A stretch of 38,552 nt of DNA from an uncultured Bacilli bacterium (lineage in GTDB: Bacteria > Bacillota_I > Bacilli_A > RF39 > UBA660): contig CALVIH010000006.1 of assembly GCA_944329445.1 (NCBI GenBank), forward strand, positions 1-38,552, given 5' to 3'. The position numbers and the translations under genes were made by a program. Shown one piece after another: positions 34,950 to 38,552 of the stretch. The notes beneath the pieces were generated by a model, which saw only the letters and a list, made by a program, of their open reading frames with translations, had not been told where the DNA came from and ran no database searches. Positions within the stretch are counted from its first letter, which is position 1. Each line of letters begins with the position of its first letter.

Positions 34950-35511
34950 ATTTATAATAATATTTAGCTTTATATTCATCTGATAATTCTTTAAACCTGT
35001 TATAGTGAACTATTTCTCTTTGTCTAAGCCATAGTAATGGTCCGGTAATGTCTGGATCATCAGATAAGTCAATTAAATGTTCATAGATTGCACGTGCTTT
35101 TTGCTCAGCAGCCAAATCCTCTTCTAAGTCTGCTACCGGATCTCCCGTTGTTGATATGTAAGTTGCCGTCCAAGCTACACCATTAGAATCAGTTGGAAAT
35201 AAAGCAAGACCATGCTCGGTATAGTTTCCCTCTAGTCCCGCCGCTTTTAACTCTTCTGGGGTTGCTCCTTTCATCATTTGATATACCATCGTGCAAATCA
35301 TTTCAACGTGAGCAAGTTCTTCCGTTCCAATGTCATTTAAAAGAGCTCTTCCCTTTGCATCTGGCATCGTGTATCTTTGGTTTAAGTATCTAAGTGCAGC
35401 GCCAAGTTCACCTTGGGCACCACCGTACTGACTTATAACGGCCTTTGCCATTTTTAAGTTCTTTTTCTTTATGTTAATTGGATATTGTAATTTTTTTGAA
35501 TACTTCCACAT
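34948..35511 (-). CDS. cotJC: CotJC-like manganese-catalase-family spore coat protein
   Basis: This 187-aa protein belongs to the Mn-catalase/CotJC ferritin-like family. Metal-binding glutamate and histidine segments are visible in LLNDIGTEELAHVEMI, in LEEDLAAEQKARAIYEHLID and in LRQREIVHYNRF. In spore formers CotJC is an inner-coat protein of the cotJ operon. AGGGGGT precedes the ATG and overlaps the stop region of the upstream cotJA-cotJB gene (12-base gap), so they form an operon. Metal-ligand residues appear intact, so peroxide-degrading activity is possible. Confidence 0.92.
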   Translation of the reverse strand: MWKYSKKLQYPINIKKKNLKMAKAVISQYGGAQGELGAALRYLNQRYTMPDAKGRALLNDIGTEELAHVEMICTMVYQMMKGATPEELKAAGLEGNYTEHGLALFPTDSNGVAWTATYISTTGDPVADLEEDLAAEQKARAIYEHLIDLSDDPDITGPLLWLRQREIVHYNRFKELSDEYKAKYYYK

Positions 35512-35523
35512 TGTTTATACCCC

Positions 35524-36036
35524 CTATTCATTCCATGGCCAAGGATTTTCTATCCAAGCCCAAGGTGTCATGCTAAGACCTTCGTTATCGGATAAATCAA
35601 CTGGACCATATTTCCTTTCATATTGATCGTTAAGCATTTTCTCTTGCTTATTATATTCATTGTACAATTTTATTGCATTAGCATCATTTGGATGAGTATC
35701 TAAGTATAAATTAATATCATGGGCTGCAAAAGCCATTTCTTGTAACTTATATAAATCGCTTTGTCTTTCACTATTTATTTGTGGATTTAAATAGGTCATG
35801 TTTTTATAAGGAATATAAGTTCCTGCTTCCATGTTACCTCTTAAAAATCCTTCCCTAGGGCTTAAAAACTTGTTTTTATTTACCATGTTTTGGTTGTTAT
35901 TAAAACTAGCATTAGTGTTTGTTTTACTAATCATGTTCATTTGAGTGTTTAAGTTGGTATTATTTGGCATAACAGCGGGCATCATAAAAGTTCTAAACAA
36001 AATATCATCCATCCCATACGTATAATTATTTGTCAT
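35524..36036 (-). CDS. CotJA-CotJB fusion spore coat protein
   Basis: The 170 aa have two parts. The N-terminal 95 residues hold an Asn/Met-rich stretch and a CotJA-like FLRGNMEAGTYIPYKN segment. Residues of about 96-170 are a complete CotJB: LYKLQEMAFAAHDINLYLDT, the KYGP segment, and the W-x-W ending PWAWIENPWPWNE. In Bacillus and Clostridium CotJA and CotJB are separate genes, so this is an apparent fusion. It is the first gene of a two-gene cotJ operon with cotJC. Its leader carries a candidate sigma-E promoter. The start has a strong AGGAGG site. Confidence 0.85.
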   Translation of the reverse strand: MTNNYTYGMDDILFRTFMMPAVMPNNTNLNTQMNMISKTNTNASFNNNQNMVNKNKFLSPREGFLRGNMEAGTYIPYKNMTYLNPQINSERQSDLYKLQEMAFAAHDINLYLDTHPNDANAIKLYNEYNKQEKMLNDQYERKYGPVDLSDNEGLSMTPWAWIENPWPWNE

Positions 36037-36076
36037 TTTCTTACCTCCTAGCCTATTATATACATCTAAAGGCTAT

Positions 36077-36106
36077 GGTGTATGGGTGATAAACTAAAAA
36101 AGATGA
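36077..36106 (-). promoter_or_regulatory. Candidate sigma-E (mother-cell) promoter of the cotJ operon
   Basis: On the minus strand TCATCTT (36100-36106), 15 bases, then CATACACC (36077-36084) approximates the sigma-E consensus (K-M-ATATT, 13-15 bases, CATACANT). A TATAAT further down lies only a few bases from the ribosome site, too close to serve. The promoter overlaps the terminator stem of the CNNM gene. Confidence is limited because the consensus comes from Bacillus. Confidence 0.4.
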
Positions 36107-36122
36107 CTTAATTGTCATCTTT
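36099..36122 (-). terminator. Terminator of the CNNM/CorC gene
   Basis: AAAGATGAC and GTCATCTTT form a 9-bp stem with a 6-base loop that spans the stop codon. A T run follows on the minus strand. Confidence 0.8.
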
Positions 36123-37136
36123 ACTATCATACTCATCATATATGTTTCCAAGTATTTCTTCTACCGCATCCTCAAGCGTAACTATACCTATAAACTTTTT
36201 GTTTTTTACTACTATTGCCATTTGAATATGTTCTTTTTGCATGGTAGCAAAAACATCATCTATCTTCTCTTCATAATTAAATTTCTTAACACTAAATAAT
36301 AAGTTCTTTAACTTAAAATCATCATTATCTTTCTTATACATAATGTAGTCTTTTACGTTAAATATACCAATTATGTTGTTAGTGTTACCTTCGTATACTG
36401 GATACCTTGTAAACTTTGTTTTCTTTATTTTATTTATTAATGAACCAAACTTGATGTTAACGTTTAATAACTCACAGTCCTCCTTTGGAGTCATTACTTT
36501 ATCAACCGTGGTATCATTAAATTGAAAGATATTAAATATGTATTCTTGCTCTTTTTTCTCTATTATTCCGTCCCTTGTACCAGTAAGTATAATTCTTTTT
36601 ATGTCCTCTTCGGTAAAGTCATCCTCCTTTTCTTTTATCTTAAGTATTTTACATATAAGTGTGGTTGATGCTGATAAAAGTTTTATTAAAGGATAAAAGA
36701 TAACTTGCATTACGTTTATTAAATCAACGGAGAAACTAGCCACCTTAAATGGGTTTGCAAGCGCTATTTTCTTTGGAACAAGTTCTCCAAACACAAGTGT
36801 AAAATAAGACAATATAACCGTTATTACAACAACTAATAAAGCGTTAGTAAAACGATATGATATTATCATGAATCCTGCCTCTATTATCTTATCTGCAAAC
36901 GTAGATGCTGCAAAAGCACTAGATAAAAAGCCAGCCAAGGTAATACCTATTTGAATGGTTGATAAAAAGTTATTAGGATCTTCTAACACCTTTCTTATTT
37001 TTTTAGCATTCTTTTTTCTTTTTCTTACCATCTTATCAAGTTCAAACTTTTCTATTGATAAGAAAGCAAGCTCACTTGCGGATAATACTCCGTTTAATAA
37101 AATTAATACGATAAGTAAAATTATTTCTAAAATCAT
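36108..37136 (-). CDS. CNNM/CorC-family (DUF21 + CBS) membrane protein, short form
   Basis: This 342-aa protein has a DUF21 membrane domain with about four helices (about 1-25, 60-85, 95-120 and 130-165; NGVLSASELAFLSIEKFEL and the FGELVPKKIAL motif) and a CBS pair (about 205-335; VDKVMTPKEDCELL, RYPVYEGNTNNIIGIFNVKDYI, IAIVTLEDAVEEILG type). CNNM/CorC proteins are linked to Mg2+ or other divalent cation handling, often as hemolysin C-like proteins. Common members are about 420-440 aa and end with a CorC_HlyC domain, which is missing here as the protein stops soon after the second CBS motif. The gene is otherwise intact. Confidence 0.88.
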   Translation of the reverse strand: MILEIILLIVLILLNGVLSASELAFLSIEKFELDKMVRKRKKNAKKIRKVLEDPNNFLSTIQIGITLAGFLSSAFAASTFADKIIEAGFMIISYRFTNALLVVVITVILSYFTLVFGELVPKKIALANPFKVASFSVDLINVMQVIFYPLIKLLSASTTLICKILKIKEKEDDFTEEDIKRIILTGTRDGIIEKKEQEYIFNIFQFNDTTVDKVMTPKEDCELLNVNIKFGSLINKIKKTKFTRYPVYEGNTNNIIGIFNVKDYIMYKKDNDDFKLKNLLFSVKKFNYEEKIDDVFATMQKEHIQMAIVVKNKKFIGIVTLEDAVEEILGNIYDEYDSKDDN

Positions 37137-37259
37137 TTATGTTTTTTACACCTCTATTTATAATTTTATCATATTTTAACTAATAATAAAATATTACATA
37201 CATATAATGATTATGTGATGGTCTTCTTTAAATTCTTTTCATTTTTTCTTGGAAGGCTA

Positions 37260-37287
37260 TTGACAATACTTTAAAAATAAGTATAAT
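37260..37287 (+). promoter_or_regulatory. Promoter of tRNA-Gly
   Basis: TTGACA (37260-37265), 16 bases, then TATAAT (37282-37287). Both hexamers match the sigma-A consensus exactly, as suits a highly expressed stable RNA. Confidence 0.85.
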
Positions 37288-37305
37288 TAAAAATGCCTAC
37301 TTGAT

Positions 37306-37379
37306 GCAGGTGTAGTTTAATGGTAGAACCACAGCCTTCCAAGCTGTATACGGGAGTTCGATTCTCCTCACCTGCTCCA
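37306..37379 (+). tRNA. tRNA-Gly (anticodon UCC), CCA encoded
   Basis: This 74-nt cloverleaf has a 7-bp acceptor stem (GCAGGTG with CACCTGC), an anticodon stem ACAGC/GCTGT with loop CTTCCAA (anticodon TCC at 37338-37340), and a T arm GGGAG-TTCGATT-CTCCT, with 3' TCCA encoded. It looks intact and functional, and a terminator follows. Confidence 0.97.
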
Positions 37380-37417
37380 TAAGGTAAAATCGTCGCACCA
37401 ATGTGACGTTAATGATT

Positions 37418-37445
37418 AAATCAATCTGAAAAGATTGATTTTTTT
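37418..37445 (+). terminator. Terminator downstream of tRNA-Gly
   Basis: AAATCAATC and GATTGATTT form a 9-bp stem with a 6-base loop followed by a T run. It separates the tRNA from the small gene at 37478. Confidence 0.8.
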
Positions 37446-37477
37446 GTGCGTTATTGCAAAGAAAGGTGTGATGTGAT

Positions 37478-37750
37478 ATGATTAAAATAATTAAAAAGAA
37501 AATCAATATGAGTGATGAACTCAAAGCCAAAATTAATTGGTCTTGCAAATTTAACAATAGGCCCTACCAAATTATAGAGGGTCATCTAAGAATTGTTGAG
37601 CATACAAATTTAGCGTATGTCGAGCCTCATAAGGTTATTATAAATAACCAATTATATCTGTTCTTTAATGAACAAAAATATTTTTATGTCGGGAACTTAA
37701 AGAAGAAAATCCCAATTGCTGATTTATCAGAGTACATAGCAAGGCATTAA
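37478..37750 (+). CDS. Small protein of unknown function at the edge of a recombinase element
   Basis: This 90-aa soluble protein has a basic N-terminus (MIKIIKKKINMSDELKAK) followed by a probable beta-rich domain (RPYQIIEGHLRIVEH, YVEPHKVIINNQLYLFF, KYFYVGNLKKKIPI) ending YIARH. I recognise no family. AAAGGTG lies about ten bases upstream of the ATG at 37478. The ATG at 37508 is an alternative start. It sits between the tRNA-Gly terminator and the serine recombinase and reads in the same direction. This is a position where mobile elements may carry a regulatory or directionality gene, which is inference only. Confidence 0.55.
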   Translation: MIKIIKKKINMSDELKAKINWSCKFNNRPYQIIEGHLRIVEHTNLAYVEPHKVIINNQLYLFFNEQKYFYVGNLKKKIPIADLSEYIARH

Positions 37751-37818
37751 TTAATTGAGAGTTTATATACTCCCACAATATTGGTTTATTTTGTCGTGTA
37801 AATAAATTAATATGTTAG

Positions 37819-38552
<734 letters not shown>

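Noticed and set aside
36049-36074. TAGCCT/AGGCTA inverted repeat in the cotJ leader
   Set aside because: Six-base arms with a 14-base A/T spacer are close to chance in this composition, and no function is suggested by position.
37365-37420. tRNA-Gly 3' end as the attachment site of the element
   Set aside because: No repeat of the tRNA 3' end is visible in the window, and serine integrases often use other sites. The right end lies outside the window.

Overview
The window is AT-rich, uses the standard code (TGA is a stop, TGG is Trp) and has Gram-positive style ribosome-binding sites (AAGGAGG, GGTGAT). A Firmicutes type VII secretion (T7SS) locus, an archaeal/eukaryotic-type ProRS, pyruvate formate-lyase and CotJ spore-coat proteins point to a low-GC, anaerobic, probably spore-forming Firmicute of the Bacilli/Erysipelotrichia/RF39-like kind, perhaps from a gut. 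This placement is inference from gene content.

Layout. (1) 1-20.5 kb, minus strand: a T7SSb locus in three apparent transcription units, plus a membrane-anchored zinc metalloprotease at its distal end. Unit A (20368 to 9065) has an EsaB/YukD-like ubiquitin fold, four WXG100 proteins, a YwqH-like coiled-coil protein, a DUF4176 protein, a 1446-aa repeat-bearing candidate substrate and an EssC ATPase. Unit B (8954 to 4111) has a second EssC and a second EsaB. Unit C (3942 to 1867) has six small WXG100-type or helical proteins. Each unit has its own promoter. (2) 20.5-22.5 kb: a HerA-like DUF87 ATPase. (3) 22.6-26 kb, plus strand: a two-gene ABC transporter with an FtsX/MacB-type permease. (4) 26-29.6 kb: pflB and pflA around a decayed DUF1016 nuclease gene. 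(5) 29.6-34.9 kb: a zinc-ribbon membrane protein, murF, a PD-(D/E)XK-like protein, proS and an unknown gene. (6) 34.9-37.1 kb: cotJC, a cotJA-cotJB fusion and a CNNM/CorC-type protein. (7) 37.3 kb to the end: tRNA-Gly(UCC), a small unknown gene and the start of a large serine recombinase, probably the edge of an integrated element.

The most striking signal is the Unit A promoter. An 11-base G tract (minus strand) lies inside the -35/-10 spacer: TTGACG, 17 bases, TATTAT. Changes in tract length would change promoter spacing, the known logic of phase-variable promoters. Because EssC and EsaB are duplicated and only one set lies behind this promoter, the locus can be read as a secretion system with one switchable ATPase/substrate module and one module that is not switched this way. 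This is a hypothesis from sequence alone. No EssA, EssB/YukC or EsaA/YueB gene is present in the window.
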